Positions 20,814-29,335 of a stretch of 64,000 nt of DNA are shown piece by piece. The translations under genes and the position numbers were made by a program. The notes beneath the pieces were generated by a model, which had not been told where the DNA came from, searched no databases, and saw only the letters and a program-made list of their open reading frames with translations. Positions within the stretch are counted from its first letter, which is position 1; each line of letters starts with the position of its first letter. This stretch comes from Burkholderia puraquae (GTDB lineage Bacteria > Pseudomonadota > Gammaproteobacteria > Burkholderiales > Burkholderiaceae), in NCBI RefSeq assembly GCF_002099195.1, contig NZ_NBYX01000024.1, positions 1 to 64,000 of the forward strand. The letters are read 5' to 3'.

Positions 20814-21893
20814 TCAGCCGGCGGTGCGGAACCGCAGCACGCCGTCGTCGCCCTGCTCGCGCACGAGCTCGCCCGCGAGCCACAGCAAGTTCAGGTGCGC
20901 GAGCGCCTCGCCGAGCGCGAAGGTCATCTGGTGGATGTCGAGCTCGCGGCGGCGGAACATGATCGGCACGATGTCGGCCGCGCTCATCGGCTTTTCAGCG
21001 CACGCGACGCGCACTTCGGCCAGGCGCGCATCGTGGTGTTCGCGCAGTTGCGCGATGCGCGTGCGCACGCCGCGGAACGGCTTGCCGTGCGACGGCAGCA
21101 CCAGCGTATCGGGCGCCATCGTCTCGTAGCGGCCGAGCGATTCGAGGTACAGCGCGAGCGGGTTCGCTTCCGGCTCGAGGTCGAACACGGACACGTTCGT
21201 CGAGATGCGCGGCAGCACCATGTCGCCGGAGATCAGCACGCCGTCCGCTTCGCTGTGCAGCGCGCAATGTTCAGGCGAATGGCCGAAGCCGGTCACGACA
21301 CGCCACGTGCGCGCGCCGATCGTCACCGCGTCGCCTTCACGCAGGCGCCGGTAGCGCGGCGGCACGGCCGGCACGAGATCCGAGTAGTAGTGGCGGCGGT
21401 TGCGCAGCTTGTCGAGCGCGGCCGGATCGGTCAGCCCGTGGCGGGCAAAATGATCGGCAGCAGCCGCGCCGCCCGCGTTCGAGCCGTTGCCGGCCGCCAT
21501 CAGGCAGCCGAACAGGTACTCGCCGAGCGTCATCCACAGCCGCACGTTCCAGCGGCCCTTGTCGCCGCCTTCGCACAGCCAGTTCGCGAGGCCGAAGTGA
21601 TCGGGGTGGCAGTGCGTGACGAGCACACGCAGCACGGGCAGCCCGTCGAGATGCGTGTCGAAGATCTGCTCCCAGTGCGTGCGGATCGCGTCCGACGAGA
21701 TCCCGCAATCGACGATCGTCCAGCCGGCCTGCCCGTCGATCTCGTCGCGCAGCAACCAGAGGTTGATGTGATCGAGCGAGAACGGCAGCGGCATGCGCAG
21801 CCAGCGCACGCCGGGCGCGACCTCGAACGTGTCGCCCGCGGCGGGCAGCGTGTCGGCGAAGGGATAGTCGAGTTGGTGTTCCAGTGCGTTCAT
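20814..21893 (-). CDS. Metallo-beta-lactamase-fold hydrolase
   Basis: A 359-residue MBL-fold protein. The metal ligands are visible: THCHPDHFG near residue 112, GHSPEH near 228, the bridging Asp in SGDMV near 243 and His in LPSHGKPF near 283. A C-terminal helical domain of about 70 residues follows. It is not a classical beta-lactamase; the layout resembles glyoxalase II-like or acyl-CoA/lactone hydrolases. It converges on the ABC-F gene with a 16-bp gap and is divergent from aceK. Substrate unknown. Confidence 0.85.
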   Translation of the reverse strand: MNALEHQLDYPFADTLPAAGDTFEVAPGVRWLRMPLPFSLDHINLWLLRDEIDGQAGWTIVDCGISSDAIRTHWEQIFDTHLDGLPVLRVLVTHCHPDHFGLANWLCEGGDKGRWNVRLWMTLGEYLFGCLMAAGNGSNAGGAAAADHFARHGLTDPAALDKLRNRRHYYSDLVPAVPPRYRRLREGDAVTIGARTWRVVTGFGHSPEHCALHSEADGVLISGDMVLPRISTNVSVFDLEPEANPLALYLESLGRYETMAPDTLVLPSHGKPFRGVRTRIAQLREHHDARLAEVRVACAEKPMSAADIVPIMFRRRELDIHQMTFALGEALAHLNLLWLAGELVREQGDDGVLRFRTAG

Positions 21894-22130
21894 CGGTGGG
21901 GCGTCTCGTCGTTATCGGTGCGAATGCCCGCCGGCGGCAGGCCGCGGCGGGCGGTGCGTCGATTCTATCGCCGTCCTGCGCAACGCGTGCCCGGCGGCGG
22001 CCGGCCCGTCAAAAAAAGTTCGTGCCAGAATCGGTTCCGTACCCGTATCTTTACGCGAAGATGCACCGAACGGCACCCAACGGCACATAACCCACCGCCT
22101 GCCGGCCGGCCGCGCATCGCCGCAAAGTCC

Positions 22131-22157
22131 TTGAACCGCCCGCTTGGGCGCTAAAAT
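22131..22157 (+). promoter_or_regulatory. Candidate aceK promoter
   Basis: TTGAAC at 22131-22136 and TAAAAT at 22152-22157, spacer 15 bp (short). The context GCTAAAATGACGAG resembles the metH -10. Transcription from about 22164 would exclude the ATG at 22156 as a start and supports 22198. Confidence 0.4.
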
Positions 22158-22197
22158 GACGAGTGCTTACAGCCCCTCCCGAACGAGCCTGCACGCA

Positions 22198-24015
22198 ATG
22201 AATCACTTCCCCAAACTGCTGTCTTCGCAGATCGGTTTCGACGTCGCGCAGACGATGCTCGAAAACTTCGACCGTCACTACCGGATCTTCCGCGAGGCGG
22301 CCGTCGAGGCGAAGACGCTGTACGAGCAAGGCGACTGGCACGGGCTGCAGCGGCTCGCCCGCGAGCGGATCACGTCGTACGACGATCGCGTGCAGGAATG
22401 CGTCGAGGTGCTGGAAGACGAGTACGACGCGGAGAACATCGACGACGAAGTGTGGCAGCAGATCAAGCTGCACTACATCGGCCTGCTCACGTCGCACCGC
22501 CAGCCCGAGTGCGCGGAGACCTTCTTCAATTCGGTGTGCTGCAAGATCCTGCACCGCTCGTACTTCAGCAACGATTTCATCTTCGTGCGCCCGGCGATCT
22601 CGACCGAGTATCTCGAGAACGACGAGCCGGCCGCGAAGCCGACCTACCGCGCGTACTATCCGGGCACCGACGGGCTCGCGGCCACGCTCGAGCGCATCGT
22701 CACGAACTTCCAGCTCGATCCGCCGTTCGACGATCTCCCGCGCGACATCGCGTGCGTGATGCAGGCGATCCACGACGAATTCGGCCACTTCGACGAAGCG
22801 CCGAATTTCCAGATCCACGTGCTGTCGTCGCTGTTCTTCCGCAACAAGAGCGCGTACATCGTCGGCCGCATCATCAACGCCGACCGCGTGCTGCCGTTCG
22901 CGGTGCCGATCCGCCACGTGCGCCCTGGCGTGCTCGCGCTCGACACCGTGCTGCTGCGCCGCGACCAGCTGATGATCATCTTCGGCTTCTCGCACTCGTA
23001 TTTCCTCGTCGACATGGGCGTGCCGTCCGCCTACGTCGACTTCCTGTGCACGATCATGCCGGGCAAGCCGAAGGCGGAGATCTACACGTCGGTCGGCCTG
23101 CAGAAGCAGGGCAAGAACCTGTTCTATCGCGACCTGCTGCACCATCTGTCGCATTCGAGCGACCGCTTCATCATCGCGCCCGGGATCAAGGGCCTCGTGA
23201 TGCTCGTGTTCACGCTGCCGTCGTTCCCGTACGTGTTCAAGATCATCAAGGACCACTTCCCGCCGCCGAAGGAAACGACGCGCGCGCAGATCATGGAGAA
23301 GTACCAGCTCGTGAAGCGCCACGACCGCCTCGGGCGGATGGCCGACACGCTCGAGTATTCGAGCGTCGCGCTGCCGCTCGCGCGGCTCGACCACGCGCTC
23401 GTGCGCGAGCTGGAAAAGGAAGTGCCGTCGCTGCTCGAATACGAGGACGGCAATCTCGTGATCAAGCACCTGTACATCGAGCGCCGGATGACGCCGCTCA
23501 ACCTGTACCTGCAGAACGGCAGCGCTACCGACATCGAGCACGGCGTGAAGGAGTACGGCAACGCGGTGAAGGAGCTGATGAAGGCGAACATCTTCCCCGG
23601 CGACATGCTGTACAAGAACTTCGGCGTCACGCGCCACGGCCGCGTCGTGTTCTACGACTACGACGAGATCGAGTACCTGACCGACTGCAACGTGCGCCGC
23701 GTGCCGCCGCCGCGCCACGAGGAAGACGAGCTGTCCGGCGAACCGTGGTATACCGTCGGCCCGCACGACATCTTTCCGGAGACCTACGGGCCGTTCCTGC
23801 TCGGCGACCCGCGCGTGCGCGACGTCTTCATGAAGCATCACGCGGACTTTTTCGATCCCGCGCTGTGGCAGGCCAGCAAGGACAAGCTGATACAGGGCGA
23901 ATTGCCCGACTTTTATCCGTACGACACCGCGCTGCGCTTTTGCATGCGCTACCCCGCGCGCTTCGGCGCGACGGACCAGAACGATGGTGCAGGCGACGCG
24001 CAGCGCGCCGCCTGA
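22198..24015 (+). CDS. aceK: Isocitrate dehydrogenase kinase/phosphatase
   Basis: A 605-residue bifunctional enzyme that phosphorylates isocitrate dehydrogenase, diverting isocitrate to the glyoxylate shunt, and reverses this. The N-terminal regulatory half and C-terminal kinase-like half are both present, with the family segments FGFSHSYFLVDMGVPSAYVDF and FIIAPGIKGLVMLVF in the ATP-binding region. MNHFPKLLSSQIG at 22198 matches the family N-terminus; the upstream in-frame ATG at 22156 overlaps the likely -10. The shunt genes aceA and aceB are not in the window. Confidence 0.95.
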   Translation: MNHFPKLLSSQIGFDVAQTMLENFDRHYRIFREAAVEAKTLYEQGDWHGLQRLARERITSYDDRVQECVEVLEDEYDAENIDDEVWQQIKLHYIGLLTSHRQPECAETFFNSVCCKILHRSYFSNDFIFVRPAISTEYLENDEPAAKPTYRAYYPGTDGLAATLERIVTNFQLDPPFDDLPRDIACVMQAIHDEFGHFDEAPNFQIHVLSSLFFRNKSAYIVGRIINADRVLPFAVPIRHVRPGVLALDTVLLRRDQLMIIFGFSHSYFLVDMGVPSAYVDFLCTIMPGKPKAEIYTSVGLQKQGKNLFYRDLLHHLSHSSDRFIIAPGIKGLVMLVFTLPSFPYVFKIIKDHFPPPKETTRAQIMEKYQLVKRHDRLGRMADTLEYSSVALPLARLDHALVRELEKEVPSLLEYEDGNLVIKHLYIERRMTPLNLYLQNGSATDIEHGVKEYGNAVKELMKANIFPGDMLYKNFGVTRHGRVVFYDYDEIEYLTDCNVRRVPPPRHEEDELSGEPWYTVGPHDIFPETYGPFLLGDPRVRDVFMKHHADFFDPALWQASKDKLIQGELPDFYPYDTALRFCMRYPARFGATDQNDGAGDAQRAA

Positions 24016-24071
24016 CGCCGAACGACACCGAACCGATATCGACCCGATTTCCGCCAACGGAATCCACACCG

Positions 24072-24839
24072 ATGAACACCCAAGACAATCCGCTTTCACA
24101 TCTGTTCGACAACAACGAAGCCTGGGTCAAGCGCAAGCTCGAGGACGATCCGCAATTCTTCGCGCGTCTCGCCGACCAGCAGGCGCCGGAATATCTGTGG
24201 ATCGGTTGCTCGGACTCGCGCGTGCCGGCAAACCAGATCATCGGCCTGCCGCCAGGCGAAGTTTTCGTGCACCGCAACATCGCGAATGTCGTCGTGCACA
24301 GCGACCTGAACTGCCTGTCGGTGATTCAGTTCGCGGTCGACATCCTGCGCGTGAAGCACATCATGGTCGTCGGCCACTATGGCTGCTCGGGCGTGAACGC
24401 CGCGCTGCTCAACCGGCGCGTCGGCCTCGCGGACAACTGGCTGCATCACGTGCAGGACGTGCGCGAGCGCCACGCGGACCTGCTCGACGAATGGCCGGTG
24501 GGCGAAGCGCGCTATCGCCGCCTGATCGAGCTGAATGCGATCGAGCAGGTCGTGAACGTCTGCCGCACGACGATCGTCAACGACGCGTGGGCCCGCGGCC
24601 AGTCGCTCACCGTGCACGGGCTCGTGTACGGCGTGCACGACGGCCGGATGCGCAACCTCGGGATGGCCGTGTCGAACTTCGAAGCGCTCGACCGGACCTA
24701 CAAGCGCTGCGTAGCCGCGCTCACCGCCGGCGGCGAGCATGCACCGGACAACGACATGATCGCGGCAGATGCCGCGCGGCTCGAAGGCGTCGCGCAGGCG
24801 GTCGCCGCCACGCTGAAGCCGTGCGACGACGCGAAGTAA
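24072..24839 (+). CDS. can: Beta-class carbonic anhydrase
   Basis: A 255-residue cytoplasmic beta-carbonic anhydrase interconverting CO2 and bicarbonate. The zinc ligands and catalytic residues are in CSDSRVP (Cys and Asp-Arg dyad, about residues 42-48) and GHYGCSG (His and Cys, about 100-106). The size and DNPLSHLFDNNEAW opening fit the Can/CynT2 branch. It starts 56 bp after aceK and may be cotranscribed. Confidence 0.93.
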   Translation: MNTQDNPLSHLFDNNEAWVKRKLEDDPQFFARLADQQAPEYLWIGCSDSRVPANQIIGLPPGEVFVHRNIANVVVHSDLNCLSVIQFAVDILRVKHIMVVGHYGCSGVNAALLNRRVGLADNWLHHVQDVRERHADLLDEWPVGEARYRRLIELNAIEQVVNVCRTTIVNDAWARGQSLTVHGLVYGVHDGRMRNLGMAVSNFEALDRTYKRCVAALTAGGEHAPDNDMIAADAARLEGVAQAVAATLKPCDDAK

Positions 24840-24947
24840 CGCGGCGGCCTCGGTGGCGGCAACTGCGCAGACTCAGCCGCGCTACCATCGAACGGGCCTG
24901 ATCCCGGCACTGCCGCCACGGCGGCGCCAAGCAAAGGAGCGACGGAC

Positions 24948-25625
24948 ATGAAAACCGCATTGATCGTCGGCGCATCGCGCGGCCTCGGCCGCGAATTCGT
25001 CCGGCAATACCGGCGCGACGGCTGGAACGTGATCGCCACCGCGCGCGACGACGCATCGCTCGACGCGCTGCGCGCGCTCGGCGCGCAGGCACATGCGCTC
25101 GACATCACGCAGCCCGAACAGATCGCGGCGCTCGGCTGGAAGCTCGACGGCGAGCGGCTCGATGCGGCCGTGCTGGTGTCGGGCGTCTACGGGCCGCGCA
25201 CCGAGGGCGTCGAGACGATCACCGCCGAAGATTTCGACGCGGTGATGCATACGAACGTGCGCGGGCCGATGCAGTTGCTGCCGATCGTGCTGCCGCTCGT
25301 CGAGGACGCACGCGGCGTGCTGGCCGTCGTGTCGAGCCGGATGGGCAGCATCGCCGAGGCGACCGGCACGACCGGCTGGCTGTACCGCGCGAGCAAGGCC
25401 GCGCTGAACGACGCGCTGCGCATCGCGTCGCTGCAGACGCGCCACGCCGCGTGCATCTCGCTCCATCCCGGCTGGGTGCGCACCGACATGGGCGGCGCGC
25501 AGGCCGCGATCGACCCGGAAACCAGCGTGACCGGCATGCGCCGCGTGATCGCGGAATCCGGCGCGGACGTGTCGCAGGCCAACGGCCGTTTCTTCCAGTA
25601 CGACGGTATCGAGCTGAGCTGGTAG
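24948..25625 (+). CDS. Short-chain dehydrogenase (CsgA-like)
   Basis: A 225-residue SDR with the cofactor motif VGASRGLG at residues 7-14. The proton-donor Tyr-Lys pair is in YRASKAALN near 150-158, preceded by Ser in SSRMGS. The shorter length and PGWVRTDMGG segment resemble the C-factor/CsgA-like SDR branch. AAGGAG precedes the start. The substrate is unknown; the downstream YchJ gene is only 37 bp away. Confidence 0.88.
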   Translation: MKTALIVGASRGLGREFVRQYRRDGWNVIATARDDASLDALRALGAQAHALDITQPEQIAALGWKLDGERLDAAVLVSGVYGPRTEGVETITAEDFDAVMHTNVRGPMQLLPIVLPLVEDARGVLAVVSSRMGSIAEATGTTGWLYRASKAALNDALRIASLQTRHAACISLHPGWVRTDMGGAQAAIDPETSVTGMRRVIAESGADVSQANGRFFQYDGIELSW

Positions 25626-25662
25626 GCAGCCGACAACCTTGCGTCGTTAATTCCCGTTTCGC

Positions 25663-26100
25663 ATGATTTTGAATCGACCTGACGCGTGCCCGTGCGGCGG
25701 CGCGTCCCCCGCTCCCGCCGGCAAAGCGCCGGCGCCCCGCTATGCGGCCTGCTGCGGCCGCTTCATCGACGGCGGCGAAGCCGCACCGACCGCGCTCGAG
25801 TTGATGCGCTCGCGGTACAGCGCTTACGTGCTCGGCGCGACCGACTACCTGCGCGCGACGTGGGCCGCGCGCACCTGCCCGCCCGATCTCGACACCGCCC
25901 CCGACGCGCCCGACGCGCCGCGCTGGCTCGGCCTTGCGGTCAAACGCCACGCGCCGCTCGACGAACGGCACGCGGAGGTTGAATTCGTGGCCCGCTACAA
26001 GGTCGGCGGACGCGCTTACCGGCTCCACGAGACGAGCCGTTTCGAGCGCGACGAGCACGGTTTCTGGCGCTACGTCGACGGCGAAGTAAGTGAACGTTGA
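25663..26100 (+). CDS. ychJ: YchJ-like SEC-C motif protein
   Basis: A 145-residue protein of the YchJ/UPF0225 family. The N-terminal Cys cluster CPCG with a downstream CCG (residues 9-36) is the SEC-C-type zinc knuckle, followed by an NTF2-like alpha+beta domain (ELMRSRYSAYVLG onward). Function is not established. It is probably cotranscribed with the upstream dehydrogenase. Confidence 0.85.
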   Translation: MILNRPDACPCGGASPAPAGKAPAPRYAACCGRFIDGGEAAPTALELMRSRYSAYVLGATDYLRATWAARTCPPDLDTAPDAPDAPRWLGLAVKRHAPLDERHAEVEFVARYKVGGRAYRLHETSRFERDEHGFWRYVDGEVSER

Positions 26101-26138
26101 CAAATAGTTGCTGTGTCAGACGCCGGGTAATTCCCGCA

Positions 26139-26168
26139 TTGCACAACCCGATTTTGTCGGGCTACGAT
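26139..26168 (+). promoter_or_regulatory. Candidate promoter of the exported hydrolase gene
   Basis: TTGCAC at 26139-26144, an 18-bp spacer and TACGAT at 26163-26168 in the context GGGCTACGATGACC, 39 bp before the start at 26207. Confidence 0.4.
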
Positions 26169-26206
26169 GACCTCGAATTGGTCATGTTGCATGGCAGGGC
26201 TTACGA

Positions 26207-27478
26207 ATGGCGTTCAGCAAGGTATTGGTGGGATGGATGGCGGCATGTGCGCTGTCGGCCGCTCAGGCCGGTACGCTGTCGAACGCCAATACGGGGACGG
26301 ATGCCGGCGTCAGCGGGTCGCTCGCCCACGCCGAACGCTTCGACTACGGTAATACGAACCTGCCGCAGGTCGCCGCCGACCTGAACGAACAGATCCTCCG
26401 CATTCCGGCCGACGCATCGGGCGCCGTCACGCTCGAGGCAACGCTCTTCAAGCCGAACGGCCCCGGCCCGTTTCCGCTCGTCGTCTTCAACCACGGCAAG
26501 AACACCGGCGATCTCCATCTGCAGCCGCGCAGCCGGCCGCTCGCGTTCGCGCGCGAATTCGTGCGCCGCGGCTATGCGGTGATCGCGCCGAACCGCCAGG
26601 GCTTCGCGGGCTCCGGCGGCACGTACCAGCAGGAAGGTTGCAACGTCGGCAAGAACGGCCTCGTGCAGGCCGCCGACGTCGACGCGACGGTGCGCTACAT
26701 GTCGCGCCAGTCGTATGTCGATGCGTCGCGCATCGTCGTCGCCGGCACGTCGCACGGCGGCCTCGTGTCGGTCGCGTACGGCACCGAAGCCGCACCGGGC
26801 GTGCGCGGCATCATCAACTTCTCCGGCGGGCTGCGCCAGGACCTCTGCGACGGCTGGCAGCGCAACCTCGTCGACGCGTTCGACCAGTACGGCGCGCACA
26901 CGGCCGTGCGGTCGCTGTGGCTGTACGGCGACAACGATTCGGTATGGACGCCCGGGCTCGTCGCGCAGATGCACGACGCGTACGTAGCGCACGGCACGCA
27001 GGCCCAGTTCATCGATTTCGGCCGCTACAAGGACGACGCGCACCGGCTGATCGTCGATCGCGACGGCGTGCCCGTGTGGTGGCCGGCCGTCAACGCGTTC
27101 CTCGCGACGCTGAACCTGCCGACCTCGGTGCGCTACGCCGTCGCGAACCCGCACGAGCCGAAGGCGACCGGCTATGCGTCGATCGATGCGGTCAATGCGG
27201 TGCCGTACGTCGACGAAGCCGGCCGCGAAGGTTATCGCCGCTTCCTGAACCAGCATCCGAGCCGCGCGTTCGCGGTGTCGTCGGAAGGCGCATGGTCGTG
27301 GGCCGAAGGCGGCGACGACCCGATGGCGCTCGCGCTCGACAACTGCGCAAAGCAAGGCGCGGGCGCGTGCCGGTTGTATGCGGTCAACGACCGGGTCGTG
27401 TGGAACACGACGCAGACGGCCGACAACGACGACAGCAACGCACGCGACACCGGTACGCCCGCGCTGGCTTCGCGCTGA
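26207..27478 (+). CDS. Exported alpha/beta hydrolase (dienelactone hydrolase-like)
   Basis: A 423-residue secreted or periplasmic hydrolase. A signal peptide (about residues 1-21, ending AAQA) is followed by an alpha/beta-hydrolase domain. VVFNHGKN supplies the oxyanion region, GTSHGG (about residues 182-187) is the nucleophile elbow, and Asp in YGDNDSVW and His in DDAHRLIV complete a probable triad. A C-terminal extension of about 120 residues is not recognised. Five or so Cys residues suggest disulfides. AGGG lies eight bases before the ATG. Esterase or lipase-like activity is likely; the substrate is unknown. Confidence 0.8.
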   Translation: MAFSKVLVGWMAACALSAAQAGTLSNANTGTDAGVSGSLAHAERFDYGNTNLPQVAADLNEQILRIPADASGAVTLEATLFKPNGPGPFPLVVFNHGKNTGDLHLQPRSRPLAFAREFVRRGYAVIAPNRQGFAGSGGTYQQEGCNVGKNGLVQAADVDATVRYMSRQSYVDASRIVVAGTSHGGLVSVAYGTEAAPGVRGIINFSGGLRQDLCDGWQRNLVDAFDQYGAHTAVRSLWLYGDNDSVWTPGLVAQMHDAYVAHGTQAQFIDFGRYKDDAHRLIVDRDGVPVWWPAVNAFLATLNLPTSVRYAVANPHEPKATGYASIDAVNAVPYVDEAGREGYRRFLNQHPSRAFAVSSEGAWSWAEGGDDPMALALDNCAKQGAGACRLYAVNDRVVWNTTQTADNDDSNARDTGTPALASR

Positions 27479-27505
27479 CGGGCGGCGGCCTGCGCCGCCG
27501 TTTTT
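27479..27505 (+). terminator. Rho-independent terminator after the exported hydrolase
   Basis: GGCGGC at 27481-27486 pairs with GCCGCC at 27494-27499, followed by TTTTT at 27501-27505, starting directly at the stop codon. Confidence 0.7.
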
Positions 27506-27988
27506 CGCTTTCTCCCCCCTTTTCGTCGCTTCGTGGACGCGCTGCGTGCGGCGCTCGCGCCGGATGTCGCGCACGTGGCGCGCATCGCGACCCCATGCCG
27601 GCATGAAGCCGCCGTCTCGCCTCGCTCGGTTTCCGGTCGTCGCCGCATGCAGTCATTCTCGTTCCGGCCGCATAGGGGCCACATCGTCCCACGTGGCTCC
27701 TTCCCCTTTCGTTCCCCGATTTTTCACTTCGTCGCCCCGCCCGGCCCACGATTTTTTTCGGTTGGGGGGGGTCACTCGAACGTCGTCATCTGCGGTCATT
27801 TCGGGACATCTGAACCGTACCGTCCCGAGCCGCTCCGATCTGCGCCAAACTCCCGCCCGGCAAGGCTTTGCGGCGTTTGTAACCGGTAGTGCAACAGGTC
27901 GCGGAACACGCTAATCTCAGCGCGTTTCGTGTCTCGCCGCGCGGCATCCCGTCGATGCCGCGCAGCCGTTTTATCCCCCGGAGCCGCC
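27506..27988. other. Intergenic region upstream of the biotin operon
   Basis: About 480 bases with no supportable gene; lower GC in places and a run of eight G at about 27765. A TTGTAACC at 27877-27884 resembles half of an enterobacterial biotin operator, but no opposing half lies at the right distance. The biotin promoter is probably here but I cannot place it. Confidence 0.45.
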
Positions 27989-29335
27989 TTGAGTACGCCA
28001 GCCACCGACGACTGGGTCGCGCGCAGCCTGCGCGCGGTCTGGCATCCCTGCACCCAGATGAAGCATCACGAGCGCCTGCCGCTCATCCCTGTCGCGCGTG
28101 GCGCGGGCGTGTGGCTGGTCGACCGTGACGGCCGCCGCTACTTCGATGCGATCAGCTCGTGGTGGGTCAACCTGTTCGGCCATGCGAACCCGGACATCAA
28201 CGCGGCGCTGAAGGACCAGCTCGACACGCTCGAGCACGCGATGCTCGCCGGCTGCACGCACGAGCCCGCGATCGAGCTCGCGGAGCGGCTGCACGCGCTC
28301 ACCGCGCGCACGCTCGGCCATGCGTTCTTCGCGTCGGACGGCGCGTCGGCCGTCGAGATCGCGCTGAAGATGAGCTTCCATGCGTGGCGCAACCGCGGCC
28401 GCGCGAACAAGCAGGAATTCGTCTGCGTCGCGAACGGCTATCACGGCGAGACGATCGGCGCGCTCGGCGTCACCGACGTCGCGCTCTTCAAGGACGCGTA
28501 CGACCCGCTGATCCGCCATGCGCATGTCGTCGCGTCACCCGACGCGCGCGGCGCGCTGCCGGGCGAAACGGCCGCCGACGTCGCGGGCCGCGCGCTCGCG
28601 GACGTGCGGCGCCTGTTCGTCGAACGCGGCGACCGGATCGCCGCGCTGATCGTCGAGCCGCTCGTGCAATGCGCGGCCGGCATGGCGATGCACGATCCGT
28701 CGTACGTGCGCGGGCTGCGCGCGCTGTGCGACGAATTCGGCGTGCACCTGATCGCCGACGAGATCGCGGTCGGCTGCGGCCGCACCGGCACCTTCTTCGC
28801 GTGCGAGCAGGCGGGCGTCTGGCCCGATTTCCTGTGCCTGTCGAAAGGCATCAGCGGCGGCTATCTGCCGCTGTCGCTCGTGCTCACGCGCGACGACGTG
28901 TTCGCCGCGTTCTACGACGACGATACGACGCGCGGCTTCCTGCACTCGCATTCGTACACGGGCAACCCGCTCGCGTGCCGCGCGGCGGTCGCGACGCTCG
29001 ATCTCTTCGCACGCGACGACGTGCTCGCGGCAAATGCCCGCAAGTCGGCGACGATGCGCGCGGCGCTCGCGCCGCTCGATGCACACCCGCAGGTACGCCA
29101 CCTGCGCGAGCGCGGCACGCTGTTCGCGTTCGACGTCGCGCTCGACGGCGACGCCGCGCGCGGCTTCTCGCGGCGCTTCTTCGAACGCGCGCTGGAACGC
29201 GAGCTGCTGCTGCGGCCGATCGGCACGACCGTGTACCTGATGCCGCCGTACGTGATGAGCGACGACGACATCGCGTGGCTCGCGCAACGCACGCGCGACA
29301 CGCTCGATGCGACGCTCGCGGAGATCGCACGATGA
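27989..29335 (+). CDS. bioA: Adenosylmethionine-8-amino-7-oxononanoate aminotransferase
   Basis: A 448-residue PLP-dependent class III aminotransferase that converts KAPA to DAPA using SAM as amino donor. The SAM/KAPA-site region SSWWVNLFGHANP is near the N-terminus, DEIAVGCGRTG carries the PLP-binding Asp, and the Schiff-base Lys286 is in LSKGISGGYLP. The preferred start is the TTG at 27989 (M)STPATDDW, because GGAG at 27980-27983 sits five bases ahead and the length fits; a GTG at 27929 in the same frame is the alternative. The stop overlaps the bioF start (ATGA). First gene of bioAFDB. Confidence 0.92.
   Translation: MSTPATDDWVARSLRAVWHPCTQMKHHERLPLIPVARGAGVWLVDRDGRRYFDAISSWWVNLFGHANPDINAALKDQLDTLEHAMLAGCTHEPAIELAERLHALTARTLGHAFFASDGASAVEIALKMSFHAWRNRGRANKQEFVCVANGYHGETIGALGVTDVALFKDAYDPLIRHAHVVASPDARGALPGETAADVAGRALADVRRLFVERGDRIAALIVEPLVQCAAGMAMHDPSYVRGLRALCDEFGVHLIADEIAVGCGRTGTFFACEQAGVWPDFLCLSKGISGGYLPLSLVLTRDDVFAAFYDDDTTRGFLHSHSYTGNPLACRAAVATLDLFARDDVLAANARKSATMRAALAPLDAHPQVRHLRERGTLFAFDVALDGDAARGFSRRFFERALERELLLRPIGTTVYLMPPYVMSDDDIAWLAQRTRDTLDATLAEIAR

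Noticed and set aside
27877..27884. BirA-type biotin operator upstream of bioA
   Set aside because: Only one half-site (TTGTAACC) is visible; no inverted partner lies at the expected distance.
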